Below, one piece after another: positions 1 through 5,862 of a stretch of 5,862 bases of DNA (positions within the stretch are counted from its first letter, which is position 1; each line of letters begins with the position of its first letter). The DNA is from an uncultured Eubacteriales bacterium (GTDB taxonomy: Bacteria; Bacillota_A; Clostridia; Oscillospirales; Oscillospiraceae): assembly GCA_949451265.1 (NCBI GenBank), contig CASTQR010000108.1:1-5862 (forward strand). Direction: 5' to 3'. The position numbers and the translations under genes are program-made. The notes under the pieces are model-generated. The model ran no database searches and was not told the DNA's origin. It worked only from the letters and a program-made list of their open reading frames with translations.

Positions 1-1
1 C

Positions 2-1144
2 GTGTACGAGCTGGACGGCTTCGTGGACTACTTCTACGGCTACATGGTGCCGGACACCAGCTACATCCGCTGCTTCGGGCTGGAGCTGTTTGAGGACGGT
101 TTTGTCCTCCGCCTGCCCACCCTCAAGGATCCCAGCCGCCTGGGGGAGTTCAAGCCCTCCCTGAAGGTGTTCCGGGAGCTGCACAGCTCCACCCTGCGGG
201 CGGAGGCCCTGGGGGTGTCCAACGTGGCGGAGCTGAACAACGCCATCGCCCAGGGGCAGGCCACGCCCCTCATCCTCAGCTACGAGGCCATGATGGAGAA
301 GAAGATCGGCGACATCGCCGCCGCGATCGCCCAGCGGCCGGAGGTGCGCTTCGTGATGATCGCGGGGCCGTCCTCCTCCGGCAAGACCACCTTCTCCCAC
401 CGGCTGTCCACCCAGCTCCGGGCCTGCGGCCTCCACCCCCACCCCATCGCCACCGACAACTATTTCAGGAACCGGGAGGACACCCCCAGGGACGAAAACG
501 GGAACTACGATTTCGAGGGCCTGGGGGCCATGGACGTGGCCCAGTTCAACGCCGATATGCTGCGCCTGCTGAACGGGGAGACGGTGGAGCTGCCCACCTA
601 TAACTTCAAGAAGGGGGCCAGGGAGTATAACGGCGACACCCTCACCCTGGGGGCGGGGGACGTGCTGGTGATCGAGGGCATCCACTGCCTCAACGACGCC
701 TTCACCCAGGCCCTGCCCAAGGAGAGCAAATACCGGATCTACATCAGCTGCCTCACCACCCTGAACATCGACGACCACAACCGCATCCCCACCACCGACG
801 CACGCCTGCTCCGCCGCATCGAGCGGGACGCCCGCACCCGGGGCTACAAGGCCCAGGCCACCATCAAGATGTGGCCCTCCGTCCGCCGGGGGGAGGAAAA
901 CAACATCTTCCCCTTCCAGGACAGCGCGGATATGGTGTTCAACTCCTCCCTGATCTACGAGACCGCCCTGCTGAAGCCCTACGTCCAGCCCCTGCTGTTC
1001 GGCGTGCCCCGGGACAGCGAGGAGTACATCGAGGCCAAGCGCCTGCTGAAGTTCCTGAACTACTTCCTGCCCATCCCGGCGGACAATATCCCCAAGACCT
1101 CCATCATGCGGGAGTTCATCGGCGGCGGGTGCTACCACGGCTAA
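2..1144 (+). CDS. udk: Nucleoside kinase (uridine kinase-like), 5'-truncated by the window edge
   Basis: This is a P-loop nucleoside kinase of the Udk/phosphoribulokinase family, expected to phosphorylate uridine/cytidine or a related nucleoside in the cytoplasm. The visible 380 residues show Walker A GPSSSGKTT (about 122-130), the substrate-region motif TDNYF (151-155), a Walker B-like VLVIEGIH (221-228) and an arginine-rich lid-like segment RRIERDARTRG (271-281). The roughly 110 residues before the P-loop resemble the end of the threonyl-tRNA-synthetase-like region found in the two-domain members of this family. Those proteins are usually about 550 residues, so around 170 N-terminal residues probably lie upstream. 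The frame is open to the left edge, and the GTG at position 2 is an internal valine rather than a credible start, since no ribosome binding site can be seen. The C-terminus (SIMREFIGGG) is intact and ends in TAA. The kinase assignment is firm. The exact nucleoside substrate is not, because two-domain members are poorly characterised. Confidence 0.88.
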   Translation: MYELDGFVDYFYGYMVPDTSYIRCFGLELFEDGFVLRLPTLKDPSRLGEFKPSLKVFRELHSSTLRAEALGVSNVAELNNAIAQGQATPLILSYEAMMEKKIGDIAAAIAQRPEVRFVMIAGPSSSGKTTFSHRLSTQLRACGLHPHPIATDNYFRNREDTPRDENGNYDFEGLGAMDVAQFNADMLRLLNGETVELPTYNFKKGAREYNGDTLTLGAGDVLVIEGIHCLNDAFTQALPKESKYRIYISCLTTLNIDDHNRIPTTDARLLRRIERDARTRGYKAQATIKMWPSVRRGEENNIFPFQDSADMVFNSSLIYETALLKPYVQPLLFGVPRDSEEYIEAKRLLKFLNYFLPIPADNIPKTSIMREFIGGGCYHG

Positions 1145-1182
1145 CCACCGCCCAGCACAGCATCCCCCTCGACAAAAAAAGC

Positions 1183-1211
1183 TGTACTTTTCCCCCGGAG
1201 TGTGGTATACT
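1183..1211 (+). promoter_or_regulatory. Probable sigma-A promoter with extended -10, upstream of the RNase J leader
   Basis: TATACT at 1206-1211 is preceded by TGG, giving an extended -10 (TGn) element. A weak -35, TGTACT at 1183-1188 (3 of 6 matches to TTGACA), sits at the ideal 17-base spacing. The region is a local AT-richer island, with an A-tract at 1174-1180, inside very GC-rich DNA. Transcription would begin near 1218, which gives RNase J a leader of about 360 bases. The TCGACA at 1169-1174 looks like a better -35 but is 31 bases from the -10, so it cannot pair with it. The start site is not shown by the sequence alone. Confidence 0.6.
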
Positions 1212-1237
1212 GCCGGAAACAGCTCCTCTCCGGGGGC

Positions 1238-1297
1238 GGGTTCGGCCCGCCCCTCCGCCCCGTGAACCGGGGCGGGCGGACGGGTCGAGCCCTTTTT
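1238..1297 (+). terminator. Intrinsic terminator-like stem-loop, either an attenuator in the RNase J leader or the terminator of the kinase gene
   Basis: GGGTTCGGCCCG (1238-1249) pairs with CGGGTCGAGCCC (1281-1292) over 12 contiguous positions, two of them G-U wobbles. Inside it, CCGCCCCG (1255-1262) pairs perfectly with CGGGGCGG (1268-1275) around a TGAAC loop. TTTTT (1293-1297) follows the outer stem directly. A strong GC stem followed by a U-tract is the standard form of a Rho-independent terminator. It lies 94 bases after the kinase stop codon but also downstream of the predicted promoter. It could therefore end kinase transcripts, attenuate RNase J transcripts, or define a short RNA of about 80 nt. 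The stem is longer than usual and interrupted, so efficiency is uncertain. Confidence 0.6.
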
Positions 1298-1570
1298 ACG
1301 GCGTAAACCGCTGGTGGCAGCGGTGTTTGATAGGCAGAGAGTACAGGCAGTCAGCGCGGGGCCGGACGGCCCGGACGCGCCCCCCGGCGAGACAGGGCCG
1401 CAGGGGACAGGCCGGGGCGCGGTTCGCCGCCCGCGCGGGACGGGCGCGCCATTCGCGCCGGGTCTTTCGTCGTGCCCATACTACTCCGCCGTCTACATAG
1501 GGAACGGTTCAGGCGGGACATCTGGCCCGCCGGCTGTGCCTTGCGCAAAAAAATCTTACCCAAACATATA
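1298..1570 (+). other. Hairpin-rich non-coding leader of the RNase J gene, no known RNA family recognised
   Basis: No convincing gene lies here. The sequence is very GC-rich and holds a chain of local inverted repeats: TTTAC/GTAAA around 1294-1306 (overlapping the T-tract), CCGCTG/CAGCGG at 1308-1323, a stem of about 10 bp at 1354-1380 with a GGA bulge, GCGCGG/CCGCGC at 1417-1436, GGCGCG/CGCGCC at 1443-1459 with outer GAC/GTC, and GGCGGG/CCCGCC at 1512-1531. It becomes A-rich from about 1547 to the ribosome binding site. I looked for the hallmark sequences of tmRNA, RNase P RNA, SRP RNA and T-box leaders and saw none. It may be a structured 5' leader, or partly just high-GC spacer in which such repeats arise easily. 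Confidence 0.4.
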
Positions 1571-1576
1571 AAGGAG
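1571..1576 (+). promoter_or_regulatory. Ribosome binding site of RNase J
   Basis: AAGGAG lies five bases before the ATG at 1582, within an AT-rich unstructured stretch that follows the GC-rich leader. It supports this ATG as the start. No other in-frame start precedes it before the stop at 1498-1500. Confidence 0.85.
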
Positions 1577-1581
1577 TATTT

Positions 1582-3243
1582 ATGGCAGAAAAATTGAAAA
1601 TCATTTCCCTGGGCGGTCTCAACGAGATCGGCAAGAACCTCACCGTCTACGAGTACGGCGGCGACATGATCGTGGTGGACGTGGGCATGGGCTTCCCCGA
1701 CAACGATATGTACGGCATCGACGTGGTGATCCCTGACTTCACCTACCTGATCCAGAACCGGGACCGGATCCGGGCCATCTTCATCACCCACGGCCACGAG
1801 GACCACATCGGCGCCATCCCCTACCTCATGCGGGACGTGAACGCCCCCATCTACGCCACCCGGATGTCCGCCGGCCTCATCCAGCTCAAGCTGGACGAAC
1901 ACCGCCTGTCCGACAAGGTGAAGCTCATCACCTGCGAGGCGGGGGAGACCGTCCGGGCGGGCAAATTCTCCGTGGAGTTCATCCACATCAACCACTCCAT
2001 CGCGGACGCGGTGGCCTTCGCCATCCGCACCCCCCTGGGGGTGTGCGTCCACACCGGCGACTTCAAGATCGACCCCACCCCCATCCAGGGGGGCATGGCC
2101 GACCTCACCCGCCTGGGCGAGCTGGGGAACGAGGGGGTGCTGGCCCTGCTGTGCGACTCCACCAACGTGGAGCGCCCCGGCTTCACCAAGAGCGAGCGCT
2201 CGGTGGGCGCCTCCTTCGACGCTTTGTTCCGGGGCTGCGGGGAGCGGATCATCATCACCACCTTCGCCTCCAACATCGACCGGATCCAGCAGATCATCGA
2301 CGTGGCGGCCAAATACGGCCGGAAGGTGGCCGTCACCGGGCGGAGCATGGAAAACGCCATGAAGGTGTCCACCGAGCTGGGCTATATGAACATCCCCGCC
2401 GGGACGGTGGTGGACATCAACCAGATCAAGGGCCTGCCCAAGGACAAGATCTGCATCATCAGCACCGGGAGCCAGGGGGAGACTATGTCCGCCCTCACCC
2501 GGATGGCCTTCAACACCCACCGGCAGGTGGACATCCAGCCCGGTGACCGGGTGATTATTTCCGCCTCCGCCATCCCCGGCAACGAGGACTCAGTGGGCAA
2601 CGTGATCAACGAGCTGTACCGCCGGGAGGCCGAGGTGGTGAACGAGCGGGAGCTGCCCCTCCACGTGTCCGGCCACGCCTGCCAGGACGAGCTGAAGATC
2701 ATGCACGCCCTGGTGCGGCCCAAATTCTTCATCCCCCTCCACGGGGAGCAGCGGCACCTGAAAACCCACGCCCGGCTGGCCCGGGACGTGATGGGCATGG
2801 ACCCCCGGAATATTGTGATCAGCGACGTGGGCCGGGTCATTGAGCTCACCCGGGACAGCGTGAAGATCAACGGCACGGTGCCCGCGGGCAAGGTGTTCGT
2901 GGACGGCTACGGCGTGGGCGACGTGGGGGCGGTGGTGCTCCGGGACCGCCAGCACCTGGCCCAGGACGGCATGATCGTGGTGGTGGTGTCCATGTCCGGG
3001 GAGGACGGCTCGGTGATCTCCGGGCCGGACATCATCACCCGGGGCTTCGTCTACGTGAAGGAGTCCGAGGAGCTGATGGACGAGCTGCGGCAGGTGGCGG
3101 TGGACGCCCTGGAGCGGTGCCAGGATCGGCGCATCCGGGACTGGTCCACCATCAAGTCGGAGATGAAGGGGACGCTGTCCAATTACCTCTACAAAAAGAC
3201 GAAACGGAACCCTATGATACTGCCTGTTATCATGGAGGTGTGA
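1582..3243 (+). CDS. rnj: Ribonuclease J
   Basis: This is a metallo-beta-lactamase/beta-CASP ribonuclease with endonuclease and 5'-to-3' exonuclease activity, acting in mRNA turnover and in rRNA and other RNA processing. The zinc-binding signature HGHEDH is at residues 70-75, with further metal-site candidates His138 (NHSI) and His157/Asp160 (HTGDFKID). The beta-CASP domain spans roughly 205-350 and shows TTFASN (226-231), GRSM (253-256) and STGSQGE (294-300). HVSGHA (361-366) and PLHGE (385-389) complete the active site and the 5'-phosphate/RNA-binding region. The C-terminal part, about 450-553, matches the small domain involved in dimerisation. At 553 residues it is a normal full length, with no disordered N-terminal extension. 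Start and ribosome binding site agree. It has its own predicted promoter and ends just before a strong terminator, so it is probably monocistronic. The sequence does not say whether a second RNase J paralogue exists elsewhere, so J1 versus J2 is left open. Confidence 0.96.
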   Translation: MAEKLKIISLGGLNEIGKNLTVYEYGGDMIVVDVGMGFPDNDMYGIDVVIPDFTYLIQNRDRIRAIFITHGHEDHIGAIPYLMRDVNAPIYATRMSAGLIQLKLDEHRLSDKVKLITCEAGETVRAGKFSVEFIHINHSIADAVAFAIRTPLGVCVHTGDFKIDPTPIQGGMADLTRLGELGNEGVLALLCDSTNVERPGFTKSERSVGASFDALFRGCGERIIITTFASNIDRIQQIIDVAAKYGRKVAVTGRSMENAMKVSTELGYMNIPAGTVVDINQIKGLPKDKICIISTGSQGETMSALTRMAFNTHRQVDIQPGDRVIISASAIPGNEDSVGNVINELYRREAEVVNERELPLHVSGHACQDELKIMHALVRPKFFIPLHGEQRHLKTHARLARDVMGMDPRNIVISDVGRVIELTRDSVKINGTVPAGKVFVDGYGVGDVGAVVLRDRQHLAQDGMIVVVVSMSGEDGSVISGPDIITRGFVYVKESEELMDELRQVAVDALERCQDRRIRDWSTIKSEMKGTLSNYLYKKTKRNPMILPVIMEV

Positions 3244-3244
3244 G

Positions 3245-3277
3245 GAAAGCCCCGGCGCACGCCGGGGCTTTCTTTTT
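3245..3277 (+). terminator. Intrinsic terminator of the RNase J gene
   Basis: GAAAGCCCCGGC (3245-3256) and GCCGGGGCTTTC (3261-3272) form a perfect 12-bp stem around a GCAC loop, followed directly by TTTTT (3273-3277). It begins two bases after the RNase J stop codon. This is a textbook Rho-independent terminator and separates RNase J transcription from the helicase gene. Confidence 0.95.
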
Positions 3278-3288
3278 GCGCCGCTTTC

Positions 3289-3297
3289 TGATATAAT
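3289..3297 (+). promoter_or_regulatory. Extended -10 promoter of the helicase gene
   Basis: A perfect TATAAT at 3292-3297 is preceded by TGA, giving an extended -10 (TGn-TATAAT). The position expected for a -35 (3269-3274) falls inside the terminator stem and T-tract of the preceding gene and reads TTTCTT, a poor match. The extended -10 therefore probably carries recognition. The transcript would start near 3304, leaving a leader of only about 25 bases. Confidence 0.8.
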
Positions 3298-3313
3298 AGG
3301 CCCCACTTGACAT

Positions 3314-3319
3314 AAAGGA
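3314..3319 (+). promoter_or_regulatory. Ribosome binding site of the helicase gene
   Basis: AAAGGA lies nine bases before the ATG at 3329. It supports this start, which gives an N-terminus of normal length ahead of the helicase Q-motif. Confidence 0.75.
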
Positions 3320-3328
3320 CTGATACCA

Positions 3329-5812
3329 ATGCTGACACCGGAACAGGAACTGGAATTCTGCCGCCTCCGCCGGGAGGTTATCGCTCAAAACTATACCAAC
3401 CTCAACCCCGAACAGCGCAAGGCCGTGCTGGCCACCGAGGGCCCCCTGCTGCTGCTGGCGGGGGCGGGGTCGGGCAAGACCACCGTGCTGATCCACCGGG
3501 TGGCCAACCTGATCCGCTACGGCCGGGGCTCGGACAGCGACGAGGTGCCCGGCTGGGTGACGGATGCCGACCTGGATTTCCTCCGTACCTACGCCGCCAG
3601 CCCTGACAAGGAGAAACGCTTGCAGGCTGACCGGCTGTGCGCCCTGGAGCCCGCCGCCCCCTGGTCCATCATTGCCATCACCTTCACCAACAAGGCCGCC
3701 GGGGAGCTGAAGGATCGGCTGGAGAATATGCTGGGCCCCGCCGCCCGGGACGTGTGGGCGTCCACCTTCCACTCCGCCTGTGTGCGCATCCTCCGGCGGG
3801 ACATCGAGAAGCTGGGCTTCCCCTCCTCCTTCACCATCTACGACACCGACGACTCCCAGCGGGTGATGAAGGACTGCATCAAGGAGCTGAAATTCGACGA
3901 CAAGCAGTTTCCCCCCCGCTCCGTGCTGGGCACCATCTCCGCCGCCAAGGACAAGCTGCGCCTGTCCAAGGACTTTCTGGAGGACGCGGAAGCCTCCGGC
4001 GACTTCCGGCTGACCAAAATCGCCCAGCTCTACGCCGCCTACGAAAAGCGGCTCTGGGAGGCGGGGGCGCTGGACTTCGACGACATCATCCTCCACACCG
4101 TCCGCCTGTTCCAGCAGCACAAGGACGTGCTGGAATATTATCAGAAGAAATTCCGCTACGTATTGATCGACGAGTACCAGGACACCAACAACCTGCAATA
4201 CCTCCTGTCCTCCCTGCTGGCCGGGGGCCGGGAAAATATCTGCGTGGTGGGGGACGACGACCAGTCCATCTACCGCTTCCGGGGGGCCACCATCGAAAAC
4301 ATCCTGTCCTTCGAGGATCAATACAAGGACTGCCGCACCATCCGCCTGGAGCAAAACTACCGCTCCACCAAGAACATCCTGGACGCCGCCAACGCCGTCA
4401 TCCGCCACAACCAGGGCCGCAAGGGCAAGGAGCTGTGGACCGCCGGGCGGGCGGGGGACAAGGTGCAGCTCTACACCGCCATGAACGAGAACGACGAGGC
4501 CCGGTTTGTGGCCGCCCAGCTCATGAAGGACTTCCGGGACGGGGTGAAGTGGAACACCCACGCCGTGCTCTACCGGATGAACGCCCAGTCCAACCAGCTG
4601 GAGGTGGCCTTCAAGCGCAGCGGCATCCCCTACAAGGTCATCGGCGGCACCCGCTTCTTCGACCGGGCGGAGGTCAAGGATATGCTGGCCTACCTGTGCG
4701 CCGTCCAGAACCACGGGGACGACCTGCGGCTCACCCGGATCATCAACAACCCGCCCCGGGGCATCGGCCCCGCCACCGTGGAGCGGGCCAGGGCCATCGC
4801 CGCCGCCCAGGGCGTTTCCACTTGGGAGGTCATCGCCCGCGCCGGGGACTACCCGGAGCTCCAAAAGGCGGCGAAAAAGCTGGGGGAGTTCGTGGCGCTC
4901 ATCCAGGGCCTCACCGAGCTGTCCCGCACCATGGATCTGGTGAACTTCTACGAGGAAGTGGTGGCCCGCACCGGCTACGCCGCCATGCTCCAGACCAAGA
5001 ACGACATTGAGAGCCGTTCCCGGCTGGAAAACGTCCGGGAGCTGCTGACCTCCATCAACGGCTACATGGAAAACGCGGTTGGGGAGCCCTCCCTGGCGGG
5101 CTTCCTGGACGAGATCGCCCTGTACACCGACCTGGACAATCACGACCCCAACGAGGACGCGGTGGTGATGATGACCATGCACTCCGCCAAGGGGCTGGAG
5201 TTCCCCACCGTGTTCGTGGTGGGCCTGGAGGAGGGCATCTTCCCCGGCCTGCGGGCCATCGGGGAGGCGGAGGAGATGGAGGAGGAGCGGCGGCTGTGCT
5301 ACGTGGCGCTGACCCGGGCCAAGGAGCGGCTGTTCCTCACCTGCGCGGGCCAGCGGATGCTGTTTGGCCGCACCAGCACCAACCGGCCCTCCCGGTTCGC
5401 CGGGGAGATCCCCGCCGAGCTGCTGGAGCAGTCGGGCCGCTCCTACTTGGATCCAACGCCCACCGGGGACTGGGACGAGTTCGATCAGACCCCCCGGGTG
5501 TCCACCTACAAGGAGCCCTACCGCCAGGGCGGGAGCGCCTACGGGGTTGGGGAGCGGCGGAGCACCTACACGCCGGGGCGGCCCCAAAAAGCGGCGGTCC
5601 GGCCTGTGTTCCAGTCGGCGGTGTCCGAGCCGTCCACCGCCCTGCCGGAGTACCAGAAGGGGGATATGCTGGAGCACAAGGCCTTTGGCCGGGGGATGGT
5701 GCTGTCCGTCCAAAAGACGGGGGGCGACGTGCTGCTGGAGATCGCCTTCGACGGGGTGGGCACCAAGCGGCTCATGCTGAAATACACGGCGCAGCTCATG
5801 AAAAAACTGTAA
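3329..5812 (+). CDS. pcrA: ATP-dependent DNA helicase PcrA/UvrD (superfamily 1A)
   Basis: This is a 3'-to-5' DNA helicase/translocase of the PcrA/UvrD type, acting in nucleotide excision repair, plasmid and fork maintenance and removal of stalled RNA polymerase. All expected motifs are visible: Q-motif LNPEQRKAV (25-33), Walker A GAGSGKT (45-51), motif Ia ITFTNKAA (117-124), TFHS (146-149), motif II LIDEYQDTN (279-287), motif III VVGDDDQSIYRFRGA (306-320), motif IV LEQNYRS (340-346), motif V TMHSAKGLEFPTVF (616-629) and motif VI EEERRLCYVALTRA (651-664). A low-complexity linker (about 695-775) leads to a C-terminal Tudor-like domain (about 776-827, HKAFGRGMVLSV), which in PcrA homologues contacts RNA polymerase. 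That tail favours PcrA/UvrD over Rep. At 827 residues it is longer than typical PcrA, largely because of an insertion at roughly residues 65-110 between Walker A and motif Ia. Nothing looks broken, so it should be active. It has its own promoter after the RNase J terminator. Confidence 0.96.
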   Translation: MLTPEQELEFCRLRREVIAQNYTNLNPEQRKAVLATEGPLLLLAGAGSGKTTVLIHRVANLIRYGRGSDSDEVPGWVTDADLDFLRTYAASPDKEKRLQADRLCALEPAAPWSIIAITFTNKAAGELKDRLENMLGPAARDVWASTFHSACVRILRRDIEKLGFPSSFTIYDTDDSQRVMKDCIKELKFDDKQFPPRSVLGTISAAKDKLRLSKDFLEDAEASGDFRLTKIAQLYAAYEKRLWEAGALDFDDIILHTVRLFQQHKDVLEYYQKKFRYVLIDEYQDTNNLQYLLSSLLAGGRENICVVGDDDQSIYRFRGATIENILSFEDQYKDCRTIRLEQNYRSTKNILDAANAVIRHNQGRKGKELWTAGRAGDKVQLYTAMNENDEARFVAAQLMKDFRDGVKWNTHAVLYRMNAQSNQLEVAFKRSGIPYKVIGGTRFFDRAEVKDMLAYLCAVQNHGDDLRLTRIINNPPRGIGPATVERARAIAAAQGVSTWEVIARAGDYPELQKAAKKLGEFVALIQGLTELSRTMDLVNFYEEVVARTGYAAMLQTKNDIESRSRLENVRELLTSINGYMENAVGEPSLAGFLDEIALYTDLDNHDPNEDAVVMMTMHSAKGLEFPTVFVVGLEEGIFPGLRAIGEAEEMEEERRLCYVALTRAKERLFLTCAGQRMLFGRTSTNRPSRFAGEIPAELLEQSGRSYLDPTPTGDWDEFDQTPRVSTYKEPYRQGGSAYGVGERRSTYTPGRPQKAAVRPVFQSAVSEPSTALPEYQKGDMLEHKAFGRGMVLSVQKTGGDVLLEIAFDGVGTKRLMLKYTAQLMKKL

Positions 5813-5862
5813 GAGCCTGTTTAAAATCTTCTAATAAGGATGGCAATGAGGGCAAAAGTAAG
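5813..5862. mobile_element. Possible terminal end of an insertion sequence abutting the helicase stop codon (tentative)
   Basis: Directly after the TAA stop the composition changes sharply to AT-rich, unlike the rest of the window. The first bases, GAGCCTGTTTAAAATC, resemble the terminal inverted repeats of some insertion sequences that begin GAGCCTGTT. About 20 bases further on, AAGGA (5836-5840) stands five bases before an ATG (5846) that opens a frame of five codons (MRAKV) running off the edge. This is the layout of an element end followed by a transposase gene. It could equally be an ordinary AT-rich intergenic stretch with the start of a normal gene. No intrinsic terminator for the helicase gene is visible here. 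Confidence 0.25.

Noticed and set aside
871..1500. Plus-strand open frame running from inside the kinase gene into the leader
   Set aside because: Its first half is an out-of-frame reading of the kinase C-terminus, and it continues as Arg/Pro-rich sequence with no start signal of its own.
1314..1571. Small plus-strand open frame of 85 codons in the RNase J leader, starting with GTG
   Set aside because: No ribosome binding site precedes the GTG. The product is a Gly/Pro/Ala/Arg mix typical of translated GC-rich non-coding DNA, and the frame overlaps several inverted repeats. A leader peptide cannot be fully excluded.
1541..1572. Possible second RNase J promoter (TTGCGC followed by CATATA)
   Set aside because: Both boxes are weak matches, and transcription would start within or after the ribosome binding site, giving an untranslatable message.
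1145..1581. Known structured RNAs (tmRNA, RNase P RNA, SRP RNA, 6S RNA, T-box)
   Set aside because: None of the conserved core sequences I know for tmRNA, RNase P, SRP RNA or T-box leaders could be found on the plus strand, and the minus strand of the region also showed nothing recognisable. 6S RNA is defined mainly by shape and was not positively matched. A covariance-model search would settle it.
1351..2520. Long minus-strand open frame opposite the start of RNase J and its leader
   Set aside because: It is His-, Asp-, Gly- and Val-rich and lacks any domain. Most of it mirrors the well-supported RNase J gene, so it is an antisense shadow.
3307..3312. Perfect TTGACA (-35 consensus) just before the helicase ribosome binding site
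   Set aside because: No -10 lies 16-18 bases downstream; that position reads TGCTGA inside the coding start. It is probably a chance match in the short leader.
3230..5713. Very long open frame on the minus strand opposite the helicase gene (827 codons)
   Set aside because: Its translation is a repetitive mix of Gly, Val, His, Leu and Pro without recognisable motifs, as expected from the antisense of a GC-rich gene with strong third-position bias. The plus strand carries every helicase motif.

Overview
The window is a stretch of ordinary chromosome from a GC-rich Gram-positive bacterium. The coding regions use mostly G or C at the third codon position. The gene content is a two-domain Udk-type nucleoside kinase, a stand-alone RNase J and a PcrA-type helicase with a C-terminal Tudor-like domain. 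Together with AAGGAG-type ribosome binding sites, this fits a high-GC member of the Clostridia, such as the Oscillospiraceae (Flavonifractor/Oscillibacter-like). The lineage is inferred from gene style only, not from a database match.

Layout, all on the + strand: (1) positions 1-1144 hold the 3' part of a nucleoside (uridine) kinase gene whose start lies outside the window. (2) Positions 1145-1581 form a 437-base non-coding region. It has a good extended -10 promoter near 1206-1211, a long GC-rich stem-loop followed by five T's (1238-1297) that looks like an intrinsic terminator or attenuator, and a further ~270 bases of hairpin-rich sequence leading to a strong ribosome binding site. (3) Positions 1582-3243 encode a complete RNase J. 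(4) Positions 3244-3328 hold a textbook intrinsic terminator followed within 15 bases by an extended -10 promoter and a ribosome binding site. (5) Positions 3329-5812 encode a complete PcrA/UvrD superfamily 1A helicase. (6) The last 50 bases are abruptly AT-rich and may be the end of an inserted mobile element.

The genes are housekeeping: nucleoside salvage, mRNA decay and processing, and DNA repair with replication-conflict resolution. The terminators and promoters between them suggest separate transcription units rather than one operon. I found no novel protein system. The least explained part is the RNase J leader: it contains mutually exclusive hairpins around a terminator-like element, which could mean conditional termination upstream of an RNA-decay enzyme. 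This is an inference from base pairing alone. The helicase also carries an insertion of roughly 40 residues between the Walker A region and motif Ia.
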